64,000 nucleotides of DNA, taken from Lottia gigantea (Eukaryota > Mollusca > Gastropoda > Lottiidae). The translations under genes and the position numbers were made by a program. This document shows, in pieces, positions 1-10,337 of this stretch (positions within the stretch are counted from its first letter, which is position 1; every line of letters starts with the position of its first letter). The notes under the pieces are model-generated. The model saw only the letters and a program-made list of their open reading frames with translations, made no database searches and was not told the origin of the DNA. Location of the stretch: NCBI RefSeq assembly GCF_000327385.1, contig NW_008710370.1, positions 2,528,235 through 2,592,234 on the forward strand, given 5' to 3'.

Positions 1-497
1 ATGACTTTAACGGGAGAATCCACCATGTGGCCAATCACCAACACTGTCAAACCAGCGAGATATCTAATGGTCAGTTTCAAAAACTTGCCAGGCTCTCAGA
101 CAAACAACAACAACATTTTCAGAGTGGCATTGAACCATACTCAAGATCCCATCATTCGCAAAGTTCAAGTCAGATTGAACAACGATAATTATCCCAATCA
201 ACCTTTGATTTGATTGATCCTTCCAAAAAAGATTACAACGAATTGTACAGAAACTATAAAAACATGTGCGAATTGTTTGGAAATACGCCTCAGTTTGAAT
301 ACACAGATTTTTCACTCAATCATCCAATCTTTTGTTTCGATCTGTCAGCTCATCAAGAAGATCTTTTCAAAACAGGAGTGAACATAAATATTCACATCGA
401 TAAAACACAAGGAGATGTGACTGGCTACTGTTTATTGCTGGAAGAAGCAAAACATTTGATTAAAATATCAGATAGAAGAATGATAAGAATTGAATAA
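1..497 (+). pseudogene. Polinton A major capsid protein remnant
   Basis: The peptide matches the C-terminal half of the major capsid protein of copy B (15877-17142), for example around NDNYPNQPL and FCFDLSAHQEDLFKTGVNIN. The family forms the double jelly-roll capsomer of Polinton/adintovirus particles. The N-terminal half lies outside the window or is absent. It is a fossil and broken. Confidence 0.8.
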
Positions 498-514
498 AAA
501 AAGACCCTTTAAAA

Positions 515-1020
515 ATGAAACCAGAAACTTTAGTCAAGAAAATAATAGAAGCTATAGAAACAGCTTCACCAACTACAATAACTTATAATGGTAAAAAAAT
601 CAGCATAACTAAAAAACTTATTGATAAATACAAATATTGTAAAGTCAGAGACGATATAGACTTGGAAAGAATTGATGAGAATTTAACTAAAAAAGGTGGA
701 TTTTTACCTTTCTTACCTTTAATCTTTGCTGGTTTAGCTGCAGCTGTTGCAACTGCTGGTGGAGCTGCTGGGATAGCCAAAGCTGTCAACGATAAGAAAG
801 CTGAAGCCGCTGCAAACGCCGAAGCACGTAGACACAATTTGGCAATGGAAAGAGAAGCACGAGGAGGTTCTGGAGTAGGAGATACATTAGGGACGGTTAA
901 AGAATTCGGACAAAGATTTGGCGAAGAAAACCGTTAAAGAGGGATTAAGCAAATTAATAGATAAAATCGACACTGGAGAAATGAGGGTCAAACACAAAGG
1001 CAACGCCATATTTTTTAAAA
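515..1020 (+). pseudogene. Polinton A pVI/pX-like membrane-active protein
   Basis: The small basic protein has a central hydrophobic, Gly/Ala-rich stretch beginning GGFLPFLPLIFAGLAAA, followed by an Ala/Glu/Lys-rich helix and a basic tail. This is the profile of the adenovirus pVI/pX-like core proteins found in Polintons next to the capsid genes. The homologue in copy B lies at 15281-15860 with the same order of parts. The function, capsid interior or membrane disruption, is inferred from family position and composition. Broken. Confidence 0.6.
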
Positions 1021-1093
1021 ACATACGTTCGGGCGACAAGAATTCCTCACCAAAGGAAGACATCACAACTGTCACTGCATATACCAATCCCAA

Positions 1094-1313
1094 TCTTTTT
1101 ATGGGATGGATTCTTATGTTCATTAGAAAAAATGCAAATTGTTTTTTATTATTTGAATTAAACGATAAAGATTTATCTCAAATCATTCAGTCTATAAATC
1201 ACGGAATGGATAGAGATACATTTTAAAAGGTTTGTAAAGCTCAAAGGAGAAACCCAGATGATCATGGATATGTATTTCTAAATACTAGAAAACCTGCGGG
1301 TGANAGAGCTATG
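1094..1313 (+). pseudogene. Polinton A packaging ATPase remnant
   Basis: The segment around MFIRKNANCFLLFELNDKD is nearly identical to part of the ATPase of copy B (14546-15226), which has a clear Walker A motif. The family is the FtsK/HerA-like genome-packaging ATPase. Only a remnant is seen here, and it sits just before the assembly gap. Confidence 0.75.
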
Positions 1314-1320
1314 ATCGATA

Positions 1321-1370
1321 NNNNNNNNNNNNNNNNNNNNNNNNNNNNNNNNNNNNNNNNNNNNNNNNNN
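1321..1370. other. assembly gap of 50 N
   Basis: Fifty undetermined bases, which looks like a placeholder size. There is also a single undetermined base at 1304. The sequence on the right side of the gap is the end of a mobile element, so the true missing length may be much greater. Confidence 0.99.
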
Positions 1371-1408
1371 GTGGGCGTATGTTACCTTGCCTGGCAAGCT
1401 ATCTTTTT
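1371..1408 (+). mobile_element. 3' end of a HINE-like hairpin element inserted in Polinton A
   Basis: Directly after the gap comes GTGGGCGTATG, then TTAC, then the hairpin CTTGCCTGGCAAG and CTATCTTT. This is the same 3' terminus seen at 21710-21746 and 50939-50974. The body of the element is presumably hidden in the gap. It lies between the ATPase remnant and the next Polinton gene, so it entered after the Polinton did. Confidence 0.8.
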
Positions 1409-1412
1409 AAAA

Positions 1413-2237
1413 ATGACGGATTGGAATAATATTTTAAAAAGAAATAGAGAATATATCAAAGCTAAGAATAAAATAAAGACCCAAGTTGAAAATAACAGAT
1501 TACAACAACTCGGATTAACGGAAAATCTACAGACTCTATTTCAACCCATATTAAAAAGTCAAGAAGATATTAAAAAGAGACTCGCTATAGAACCTTCACC
1601 CCATAAAGATCCACCGATTGAATATGGTGGTATTAAGACATTAGATGATATAAAACGTCTTTTTTCAAACCCTGACCCAGATTTACCAAAGAGCATTTCA
1701 CCAATCATTGATGAAGTGGGGTTATTGTTTAATGGTTTTAGAATAAGATTTAGTGGAAATTCACCACAATTCAAAATCGACACAAAAGACTTTATATTTA
1801 CATTAACGAGAGGATTAATAGATTTAATGAATGGCGAGGATGTTGAAATTGCCGATTACAAGGATTTAGTAGCATACTCAAAATTTCTACATGCGATCAG
1901 AAAGTCAGGACCCGAAACAAGAAGATTGAAAGAAGTTGATTTATATATAACAAAAGTTATTGAGGAAGAGGATGTAGATGATTATGCAGAAGATTATCCA
2001 ATCATACAAGAAATAGAGGAATTCGATGATATGGTGGCATCTGGACAAGGTAAAACTTTTTTATCCGACAACAATGAGGAACTAGTTAATAGATTACGAG
2101 TAATATTAGCGGCCATGAAGGAAGGTCATAGATCGGACAGACAATACAACGAAGTCAATGGCATATTAAAACGGCTTTTGGAGAAAAAAATCATCACTAA
2201 AAAAGACTATATAAACGTCATTAAAAATGTCCAATAA
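1413..2237 (+). pseudogene. Polinton A conserved protein of unknown function
   Basis: The protein begins near MTDWNNILKRNREY and has a charged N-terminal coiled-coil-like part, a middle globular part around LFNGFRIRF, an acidic linker, and a C-terminal helical segment around LVNRLRVILAAMKEG that I recognise from many Polinton proteins. The homologue in copy B is at 13811-14545. Role unknown; it lies between the packaging ATPase and the minor capsid gene, so a structural or morphogenesis role is possible. Confidence 0.65.
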
Positions 2238-2958
2238 AGAACAATTGTTCGTTATCACCTCGAATAAATCACACATCAAATTGTCTCTAGACTACGAGTA
2301 TGAACTCAATCGCAATAAACAGTACGAACTGGGATTAAAGTATTTCTCCGTTTACAATTCCTTTAGAAACATCAACGACAAAAACAATCAACTAAAAATA
2401 TCGACGGATAACGGAGTTACGTTCAAAACCATAAGCTTACTAGCGGGAAACTACGAATACGTAGCCATCAACGATTACCTATCCGAATACGCAGGAAGCG
2501 TGAACGGCAAAAACAATATCGAATTCGAAGGTAATTTGAATCTGAACAAAATAAAACTGATCTTGAGAAATAACAGTCAAGTCGATTTCAACATAGAAAA
2601 TTCGTTGAATGCGTTATTAGGGTTCGATAAACGAATATACGCGCAATCGACATTGGCGACGCACAGGGCCAACATCGAGAACGACATCGACGTGATCAAC
2701 ATTCACTGTAATTTGATCAACGGTGGATTTTTCAACAAGCACAAACCACAAATCATATACAGCATACCTACTTTTACGGTACCTATCGGATACAGAATTA
2801 TAGAGAAACGGTTTCAAACGACCTATTTACCAGTCAATTCTTTCATGATCAAAGATATAAATTTGGAAATCAAAGACGGTAAAAACAGGTTCATAGACTT
2901 TGGCAACGAAGAAATTGTAATTCAACTTCATTTAAAACAATCTTCATTCGCTTCTTGA
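2227..2958 (+). pseudogene. Polinton A minor capsid (penton-like) protein
   Basis: An open frame of about 243 codons. The C-terminal half shows the typical Polinton minor capsid features: SLNALLGFDKRIY, then an NIHCNLI segment, a YSIPTF segment and a closing VIQLHLKQ strand. The family is a single jelly-roll penton. It overlaps the end of the preceding gene by a few bases and converges on the polymerase gene. Copy B carries a close homologue at 13046-13743. This stretch looks largely whole, within a broken element. Confidence 0.8.
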
Positions 2959-2984
2959 ATAGTAAGATAATCGAAATCATCAAA

Positions 2985-5938
2985 TTAATAGTTTTCGTCA
3001 AAACTATACTCATCTTTGTCGTTGTAAGGATACATACTTCCTTCACTGTTTGGTGGTTTTCTTTTTACATTATTCAGATAACTTCTAAAAACTTTAGTTT
3101 GTTTATCATTTGGAACTACTCCATTGGTGAAACTTTTTTCCCATGGTTTATTAAAATCGTTCGACACATCATGTCCGCTTGCTAACTGAACGTAATCTTC
3201 TACACTTATCTTATCATTAGAATAACCTTTAAACGTTTTCTTTTCTTTTAAAACACCATCAGAAGTCAGAACGATGTTGTATTTGACTTTTGGTGCTGAA
3301 TATAAACCAAATATAATTCCACCGTCACCGTAATCGTTTTTACCTTTGCAATAGTCTTTTTCGGAGACCAAACCAGCTCTGTTTAGTTTTTTCCAATTTT
3401 TGGATGAAATGTACAAACTATCGGTGTCGGTATAGTATTTTTTCAGGTTTATAAAATCCATTTATGACATGAATGAAATTGTTCATTATTTTTTTACCGT
3501 GAGATAAAACGAATGATCCCAAATGACTAGGTGTTAGTCGTGTAGATTTACTATCTTCGGTAGTAATCTCTTTTTCTTCAATTTCTGTTTCAACAATATA
3601 TTGAGTATCATTAATTTTCTCATAGGTTTTAACGCGTGAATCAAAGTTGCTTCATTCCATAAATGTCTAGTTGTGAATATATCTTCTTGAATTGATTTAC
3701 CATACAAGGAATTACCTAATAATTTCATGTAATTACTACCCACGATATTACCTTCTCGTTTATATTTATTTCTTAAATCTCTCAAAATTAAAATATAATC
3801 TCTATAGGGTGGAGTTTTATAATTTTCTTTGTAAACTATACCATCTAATATTCTAATAATTCGTCCACTGGCTTTCACTATTTCTTGAATATAGACCGAT
3901 GTTAAAACGTCGTGACAGAAACCATTTCTGAACCTGATTTTGTTACCCGTTTCCTTTTTACCTTCTTTATTCGTGAAAGTGATTTTATCTTTAGTTGGTA
4001 TCGGTTGGAAGAACATGTTTTTGGGATAGTCAAACCACACTGTTAAAATAGCTGTTCTAGGTCTGAATTTTTGTTTATTGAAGAGTTTTACAAATTCTTT
4101 TTCTTCTTCTGGTAGAAACGCTCTTCCACTTTCCGCTCTCGGATATTCACTGTCTAAATCCGACATGGCGGAAGCGTATAAACCGTTAGCATCAAATGCC
4201 ATTAGTTTAGTACATTCTATTTTTTTAAGTCTCGAATGAACCTCCGTTTTGTCTTTTGTGCTTGCACTGTATTCTTTGTATAAATCAATTATGTTATTAC
4301 TTTCTGTTTGTGAAATATATTCCTTTAATACGTTACAAATTTCATCCATTTTGTTCGTTTCAAATGATTTTCTATTTGCCGAAACTCTTCCTCCTTTAAT
4401 AGATCGTCTGATAAAATTTCTTATAAAAGGATTAGTGTGCGAATAAACTTTTTCTATATTTTCTTTTTCGGTATGTTTCGCAACCATTCTAGTAGTTTCA
4501 TACCATTCTTCTTCCACCATTTCTTTATCGTAATGATATAAATAATACCAACCCTTTAAAGATAAAGATGGAGCCGTTAGATTATTGGACATATTCTGGT
4601 TTACAACTTCTTTCGTGACTTGGTTGTATTTTATCAAACAAGCTCCCAAACAGAGAGTGTCTCTCTTGGCGTAAGGTTCCCATTCGTGTCTCAATTCCTC
4701 CCAGTTGTCTTGCGTGTATTTAGCGATATATACGTCGGCAATCTTTCTCAAATTCGCGGGGAGATTGGAAGAATTTCCCCATGCAGCCAAACTAGAGGAT
4801 TCGTGTTGATAGGAAAAGATAGAATTCCTCTGGGTGTTTTTAAAGGGCAATGTGTTAGTTTTTTTGTATTTTTAAGCACGATCCAGTTGTCGAATCCACT
4901 GCCGTTATGAGAAATTAATATTAATCTCTTTCTATCATATTGACCTAAATATTTCAACATTTGATCTATACAATCTGTACCTACAAATAGTTCTACTACA
5001 TTCATTAGTTTATCATAAAATTCTTCTGGAACATTATCAGTAGGATTTATATTTTGAAAGATATCTTTTATAATTTCTAACTTTTTTCTTAGTTTTTCTA
5101 AATTAATTAAGGTGCAGGCATAAGGAATTTCTCTTCGCGTGTCTTTTTCTGAATACGTTTCGCAATCCCAAGCGAAGAACGCATCATCACTCATACTTGA
5201 AAGCACTTTTAGTTTGAGGGGTGAAACCTGTGTTACTGCGTTATCGTCTCTACACGTTTTCCACACCTGTTCGTAATTGTCTTCTATTTCTTGAATTCCC
5301 AAACTTTTTTGGCTTCTTCTAATCAGACAGAAATGCGAGTTGTGTAAGTAAAAAACCCAATCTAATTCATCGTGAACGTCTCTGGGATGAAAATTTCTGT
5401 TTTTGGGATTATAAATTTGAAACGAAGTGTTAAATTTCTTGTTGAATTCCTTCTTTCTAGCACAAGTCATCACTCCTTTTCTATTTGCTTTTGAAAACCC
5501 GCTGATGTATTCTTGAAATTTACACGTTAAATCTTTGTTCAAAACACGATTGACGCATTTGATAAAACAGTAACCATCTGTAGGTATGTAACAATTTTCG
5601 TCTTCGTATTCATTTATCTTTTTAAGTAGATCAGTTCCTCCTCTACCAACTCTCGATCTTTTTATTTCTTGGAAATTGTCTTTCATTAAAATTATTTTTC
5701 CTGTAAAATACCAATCGGAAGCATCGGATTTTTTGTCCATATTTGAAAAGATATTGTGAAAAGTTTTGGCATTGAAACCGGGGAGTGACTTGTATTGTCT
5801 GTGATTCCCTTCCTCGACTATCTCTCCACCTATTTTAATTTGTCCTTTGAATGTTTTAAATTTATCAGAGATAGCCTTGATAACATCGGAAAATAGGGCG
5901 TTTTCTATCAATGTTTCATAGTGTTCGATTTTATTCAT
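2985..5938 (-). pseudogene. Polinton A protein-primed DNA polymerase B
   Basis: The N-terminal region carries exonuclease-like motifs (AWDCETYSE and SHNGSGFDNW). The central region carries a palm motif resembling DxxSLYPS (DANGLYASAMS) and the fingers motif LLGNSLYGKS. The C-terminal region carries YTDTDSLYI, the catalytic DTDS motif. The order and spacing match the Polinton type B polymerase that replicates the element. The region is broken in a few places. Copy B holds a related polymerase at 10338-13048. Confidence 0.9.
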
Positions 5939-5962
5939 ATTTTTATAAGTATATATTTTTGA

Positions 5963-6100
5963 TTATTTCTTTATTTTGACTGCTGATATTTCTGTATGGA
6001 ATTTGTCCAAAATTTCATTGAATTCTTTTAATTCTTCAACTGTTATGTTCTTGTCTTCTCTCGATCTTTCGAAAAAGATGTACAATTGATTAAGATACAT
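5963..6100 (-). CDS. small conserved ORF upstream of Polinton A polymerase
   Basis: A 45-codon open frame starts MYLNQLYIFFERSRED and ends VKIKK, 24 bases before the polymerase start. The same small peptide is recognisable at the equivalent place in copy B (about 10168-10316), so it is conserved between two diverged elements and is likely a real Polinton gene. It is charged and probably helical. Function unknown. Confidence 0.55.
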   Translation of the reverse strand: MYLNQLYIFFERSREDKNITVEELKEFNEILDKFHTEISAVKIKK

Positions 6101-6277
6101 ATTTTTTAAGTCGTTAAATTAAGTGAATTTCCGATAAATGGAACCACGGAATATCGTATAGAACGTACTTGTTTGGCCTAGCATTATTATTTTCGCGGCT
6201 ATTAAAAGTAACAACATTTACGCGTACTAACGACATTTCTTTTTTCGTATGGTCCTCTTTAAGATGATAGGAATATT

Positions 6278-6772
6278 TTATTTTTTCTTTTCGATGTTTA
6301 TCTTGGCTCTAAAAATATAACCACCACCTTCAAGGATGGAGTCTTCGGCAAACGATAAATGCGCTATAAACTCTCTTTCTTGTTGACTTTTATGAACATC
6401 GATTGAGGTGTATTTTTCACCTAAAGCGAAATACAGTTTTACGTATTCAAAGTCTGTTGTTCGTAAAAACTCGTGACTGCTCGATTCTATTGAGCCGTGT
6501 ACGTGTAAGTGTCGTGGAACTTTGACAATGTTGGTTGATGGTGGATTTTCCGTCTCCAATATCATATCTAAATCTTTGATTCCAATGTTATCCTTATCAT
6601 TTTCTACTTCCATTTTGAAGGTGTCTACATATTTACCATTTTTCGTTTCAATTTCCTGATCCCTTTTATCAATCAAACGTATATTCTCTTCCAAATTACC
6701 ATCATTGAATAATGAAATATGTTTGACGGCATTACCGGTTTGTTTGACTACTTTATTGACTTTAACCTTCAT
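6278..6772 (-). CDS. Polinton A unknown protein, 164 aa
   Basis: An open frame with a basic N-terminus (MKVKVNKVVKQTG), an acidic middle and a C-terminal part around HLHVHGSIESSSHEF that looks beta-rich. I do not recognise the family. It sits between the polymerase-side small ORF and the fibre-like genes on the same strand, so a structural role is possible. Copy B lacks this part of the element. Confidence 0.45.
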   Translation of the reverse strand: MKVKVNKVVKQTGNAVKHISLFNDGNLEENIRLIDKRDQEIETKNGKYVDTFKMEVENDKDNIGIKDLDMILETENPPSTNIVKVPRHLHVHGSIESSSHEFLRTTDFEYVKLYFALGEKYTSIDVHKSQQEREFIAHLSFAEDSILEGGGYIFRAKINIEKKK

Positions 6773-6846
6773 GGGAAACTCTATTTGAATCAGTCAATTA
6801 CCTCGAAAAAGTAAACCCTTGCGTTTCGCCGATATCGAATACGTTT

Positions 6847-7818
6847 TTAGGTTCTCCGTCTACCTACTTGTATTTCTGCTTTGAATCCGTATTTGTTTGA
6901 TTTATAAATTTGGTCTTTTTCATCGAAGACAGTGTCACTGTCGAATGGAAGATTGAAATAATACGACTTGTCCGTGACAATAGCTTCTAATTTGGTCAAC
7001 TTTCTCTCTTGTCTCAAAAAATCGTCATGAATTCTATATACTAAAAGATTGACCTGTCCTTTAATATAATTTTTCATATCATCTCGAAATTTATTTTGAA
7101 GAAAGTTTTTAATCACACCCACTTCTTTTTCTAATTCGTCCGTGATTTTAGTATCCAAAGCAGTCAATTGTTGTTTCAACGTATCTTTGTCAATGGGAAG
7201 TGTGTTAATTATATCTTGAACATCTGATTTTTGCTTCGCGATCTTTTCGTTAAATTTGGATACTGAATTTTGTAACTCGTTTTTTTCGCGGTCTTGTCTA
7301 GTTCTGCTAGCAATTCGCCAAGTTTTCTTTCCAAAGCGGTAAGTTTTCGTTTCAATCTATCCTCCTTTACATTTGGGTTATGTATTATACGTTGGACGTC
7401 TATTTTTACCTTCGTAATCTTATCGTCTAATTTAGATATTAAATTTTGCAACTGACTTGTTTTATCCACTTGAATAAGACGTCTCAAACTCGTTAACTCT
7501 TGTTGTAGTTTGGGTTCGTTCACAAGATTTTTTAATATTTTGTCTGAAGTATTTTTTCACGTCATTTATTCTATTTTCAACATGGTCCTTATCTATTTGA
7601 ATTGCGTTTATTTGATCCAGTAAATATTTCTTGTTCACAGCATCGTTATCGTTTCCTGGAAACTTTAAGTTAGTTATTTTGAAATTGTTCATATCGATAT
7701 CCCCTTGTAAGGTGTCTTCGATTTGATCCACGAAAAAAGGTTTCGCTTTGTTTATAAATGTCGTCATGGGATTTTTAGATTCAAGAGGTAAAGACCCTAA
7801 TCCAAACTTGTTTGCCAT
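6847..7818 (-). pseudogene. Polinton A fibre-like coiled-coil protein
   Basis: The N-terminal part contains NNFKITNLKFPGNDNDAVNK, which resembles the repeat found in phage tail-fibre stalks (N-x-K-I-T-N-L ... DAV-x-K-x-Y). It is followed by long heptad-like, Lys/Glu/Leu-rich stretches and a short C-terminal globular part. The whole looks like a trimeric fibre or spike, and a receptor-binding role is inferred. The region is broken in a few places. Confidence 0.55.
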
Positions 7819-7839
7819 TTTTATTGAGTTAAATTTATT

Positions 7840-8227
7840 ATAATTTCTTCAAACTTTTCTCCCAAACTCAACCGATATAAAACCCAAAGCGACAGCTGTC
7901 TACACAGCTTTTGTCCTGGCATTTGAATTTGAAACGTAGAACATTTGATTGGTTTGCTAGTCAATTTCGTAATCTCTTCAGACCGAAAGAATCAAAGATA
8001 TAAAAGTTATTCGAAGAATCTTTGTGTAGAGCAGAGTGATGAACTCCTTTTTGATCCGAAGTATGAATGTTTGTGATGGCGTAAAATTTACCTTTCTTGT
8101 ATTTCAGTTCATCAATTTCATCTTCCATGCAATAATAAAACGGTGAGACCTTCAATTCCTTGGCCCATTTTGCAAGTTGAAAATTTGTGGTCGTGTCTTT
8201 TCCGTATTTATCGAGAAATGCATTCAT
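7840..8227 (-). pseudogene. Polinton A adenain-like cysteine protease
   Basis: The segment GVHHSALHK resembles the catalytic-histidine region of adenovirus-type proteases, and YIFDSFG resembles the acidic-residue region. A downstream stretch in the same region has the look of the cysteine-containing C-terminus of the family. These proteases mature capsid precursors in Polintons and adenoviruses. Broken. Confidence 0.7.
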
Positions 8228-8477
8228 TTTTTAAGTTGATTTTTTTTAGGTGTTTTTCGAAGTAGGCGGTAAGTATTGCTGAAGACCCAATTGACGAAAT
8301 ATATACGTAGTTTGTGTTTGAAAACACTTGTATAACATTCTGATAAAACACATTCAATAATATTTTAAAGATAAATTTACATTTAAATTTAAAAAATCTT
8401 AATTTAAGAGAGCGTAAATGCTTGTCGACATCTAAATTTCTTAACCTTTCATCTAAATCTTCATTTTCGAGATTCAT
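8208..8477 (-). CDS. Polinton A small unknown ORF, 89 aa
   Basis: A small open frame with a charged N-terminus (NLENEDLDERLRNLD) and a hydrophobic middle that could be a membrane segment, overlapping the protease start by about 20 bases. I do not recognise the family. The tight overlap with the protease and the conserved strand suggest it belongs to the element, but it could be a chance frame. Confidence 0.35.
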   Translation of the reverse strand: MNLENEDLDERLRNLDVDKHLRSLKLRFFKFKCKFIFKILLNVFYQNVIQVFSNTNYVYISSIGSSAILTAYFEKHLKKINLKNECISR

Positions 8478-8547
8478 TTTTAAGAGTCAGTTTTTTTAAG
8501 TTCATTTTGATAAAACCTTCCTATGATTTGTTCTTTGTCTTGATCGA

Positions 8548-9630
8548 TCAATTCATACGTAGGGTGCTGTTTACTTTATCAACGATGAATATCTCGTTAG
8601 TCCAATACCCGACGTAACCTTTCTGAAACAATGATTTATATTTAAAAATACGAACTTGATCTCCAACTTTGAACTTGGGTTTAATATTCAAATTACTAAT
8701 CTCGTTTTCAAAGTTGTTTCGAGTGTTGACGGACTTTATGATATTCGGGTTATTAGAGGTTTGCGTTGGCGTAACACCTATAGACGAGTGTATTTTGTTA
8801 TTGTATTCGTCGACAACAACTGGTAATATTTTAAGCCATTTTTGAGATTTCAATTCCGTGAATTTCTTGAATAATTTGCTTTTAAGAGTCCTGTTGAATC
8901 TTTCTATCACTACGGCCTTACCTTCGTTATTTCAAACCCCAGAGATTTCACATTTCTGTTGTAGAATTCGCTTCCTTTATCAACCCACAACTTTAGGGGT
9001 CGTCTGTCAGATTGTTTCATTATGGTTTCGAATGCTTGTTTGACAGTCAGACCCGATTTGTTTTTTAAGGAAAAGACCCAAGCGTATCTCGTGTATATGT
9101 CGATCACCGTTAAACAATACTTGTACCCTCTCTCGACTGGCATGTTGATTAAATCGGCTGACCAAATTTCATCTTTATCAAAAACTTTGACTTTGAGGTA
9201 ATGTTTGTTTTTTCGAAATTCTTTGTGAATCTCGTCTGCTATGCCCATACCCAATTTCCATTTTGCCTTCAAGGGTTTTATGATAAGAGCCCTTTGTAAT
9301 TTCTCTTTGAAAGTGGGATTGGGAATATTTTCGAGTTCGTCTATCATTTGTTTGTCTGCTTGGTGTCTGAATGTTATGTCTTTGTTTCTGTACAGTATGT
9401 CGTGTTTGAGCGCTGCTGCATCAACTTTATTAACGGGTTCTTCCCCTGGTTTGGGGAAGATCGTCTAAACGCAGATCTAACCTAGTGCCTGGACCTGTAT
9501 AATTGTGCCCTGGGAGATGTTTTTCTCCGGGATATTTTGCCCATGGGAACCCACGAAGAGAACCCAATGACTTTTGAATGTCTCCCGCACCGAAATACGT
9601 TTTAGGAGGATGGACATTTATTAAAGACAT
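8548..9630 (-). pseudogene. Polinton A retrovirus-type integrase with PLA2-like N-terminal region
   Basis: The integrase core shows the DDE pattern: WSADLINM, then WVDKGSEF, then the IERFNRT segment, followed by a C-terminal SH3/chromo-like part around KFKVGDQVRIFK. The upstream part shows YTGPGTRLD and KHDILYR, matching the calcium loop and the catalytic HD pair of parvovirus-type phospholipase A2. Such a PLA2-like module ahead of the integrase is, to my knowledge, seen in some Polintons. Broken in a few places. Confidence 0.8.
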
Positions 9631-9731
9631 ATTTGTTCAATAAACACCATATATTTTTAATACGAAAGATTTAATACAAGGAGAAAACTATTCAAGCGAT
9701 AGAAATGAATCATTAGATCTTTTGACTGCAT

Positions 9732-9854
9732 CTACTCCTGAGGAAATTTGTTGTTTGAGACAAAATTGGCCACTTTGGGGATGAGAGATGTTAGCGCAGA
9801 GAAGAAACCATCTCCTTCGAATTTTTTTTGTTCGTGTTTTAAAATTAAAGACAT
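9732..9854 (-). CDS. small 40-aa ORF at the integrase end of Polinton A
   Basis: A short open frame begins MSLILKHEQKKFEGDGFFSA and ends NNKFPQE. It has a GDG-FFS turn followed by an amphipathic or hydrophobic helix. It lies outside the integrase on the same strand, with an A-rich leader directly before the start codon. It resembles small leader-type Polinton peptides but I cannot name it. Confidence 0.35.
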   Translation of the reverse strand: MSLILKHEQKKFEGDGFFSALTSLIPKVANFVSNNKFPQE

Positions 9855-9937
9855 TTTTTTTTTTTTTTAATGCGGCTATTTTATACTGTATTATTATAGT
9901 GATTCTTGTCTGTGGTTTGGGTAATTTATATGGAGTC

Positions 9938-10090
9938 TGTTATAATACAGTTTAAGGAGTATGTTATAATACATTTTTAACAGTTTGGGGGTAGTCTGTT
10001 ATAATAAATTTTAACAGTTTGGGGAAGTCTGTTATAATACATTTTTAGCAGTTTGAGAGTCTGTTATAATACATTCTAACAGTTGTGTCT
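9938..10090. repeat. tandem repeat, about 33-bp unit, between the two Polintons
   Basis: Five imperfect units start with TGTTATAAT at 9938, 9962, 9997, 10030 and 10062, most of them followed by a variant of ACATTTTTAACAGTTTGGGG. The array marks the junction of copies A and B. It may be a subterminal repeat of one of the Polintons; no matching copy was seen at the other element end. Confidence 0.8.
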
Positions 10091-10167
10091 TTTCGGATAT
10101 GACGCATTGATTACTTTAGGTTTTACATCAAAACAGAAAGCTCATTATAAAAGGAAAACAGAAATTT

Positions 10168-10316
10168 TAAATACATATCTTAATAAATTGTTTATATTTT
10201 TTCGAAAGATCCAGAGAAGATAAGAACATAACCATTGAAGAATTAGAAAAATTCAATGAAATTTTAGATAAATTTGATGTAGAAATATCATCAATAAAAG
10301 TTAAAAATTCCTAGTT
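10168..10316 (+). pseudogene. Polinton B copy of the small ORF before the polymerase
   Basis: The sequence closely matches the 45-aa ORF of copy A (5963-6100), with the shared core EELEKFNEILDKF, and lies in the same position just ahead of the polymerase. It supports the view that this small peptide is a real Polinton gene. Broken. Confidence 0.5.
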
Positions 10317-10337
10317 AAAAATAGTTGCTTTAAAAAT

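Larger units (their letters stand above)
1..9860. mobile_element. Polinton/Maverick (adintovirus-like) fossil, copy A
   Basis: The stretch carries the hallmark gene set of Polintons: major capsid protein, pVI-like protein, FtsK/HerA-type packaging ATPase, minor capsid protein, protein-primed type B DNA polymerase, adenain-like protease and a retrovirus-type integrase. Capsid-side genes read on +, while polymerase, fibre-like, protease and integrase genes read on -, so the two halves converge near 2960-2985. The left end is cut by the window edge. The element is broken in roughly ten places and also carries an insertion of a short hairpin element. Many stretches still read well, so it is probably not very ancient. 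I saw no terminal inverted repeat, and the right end near 9860 is an estimate. Confidence 0.9.
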
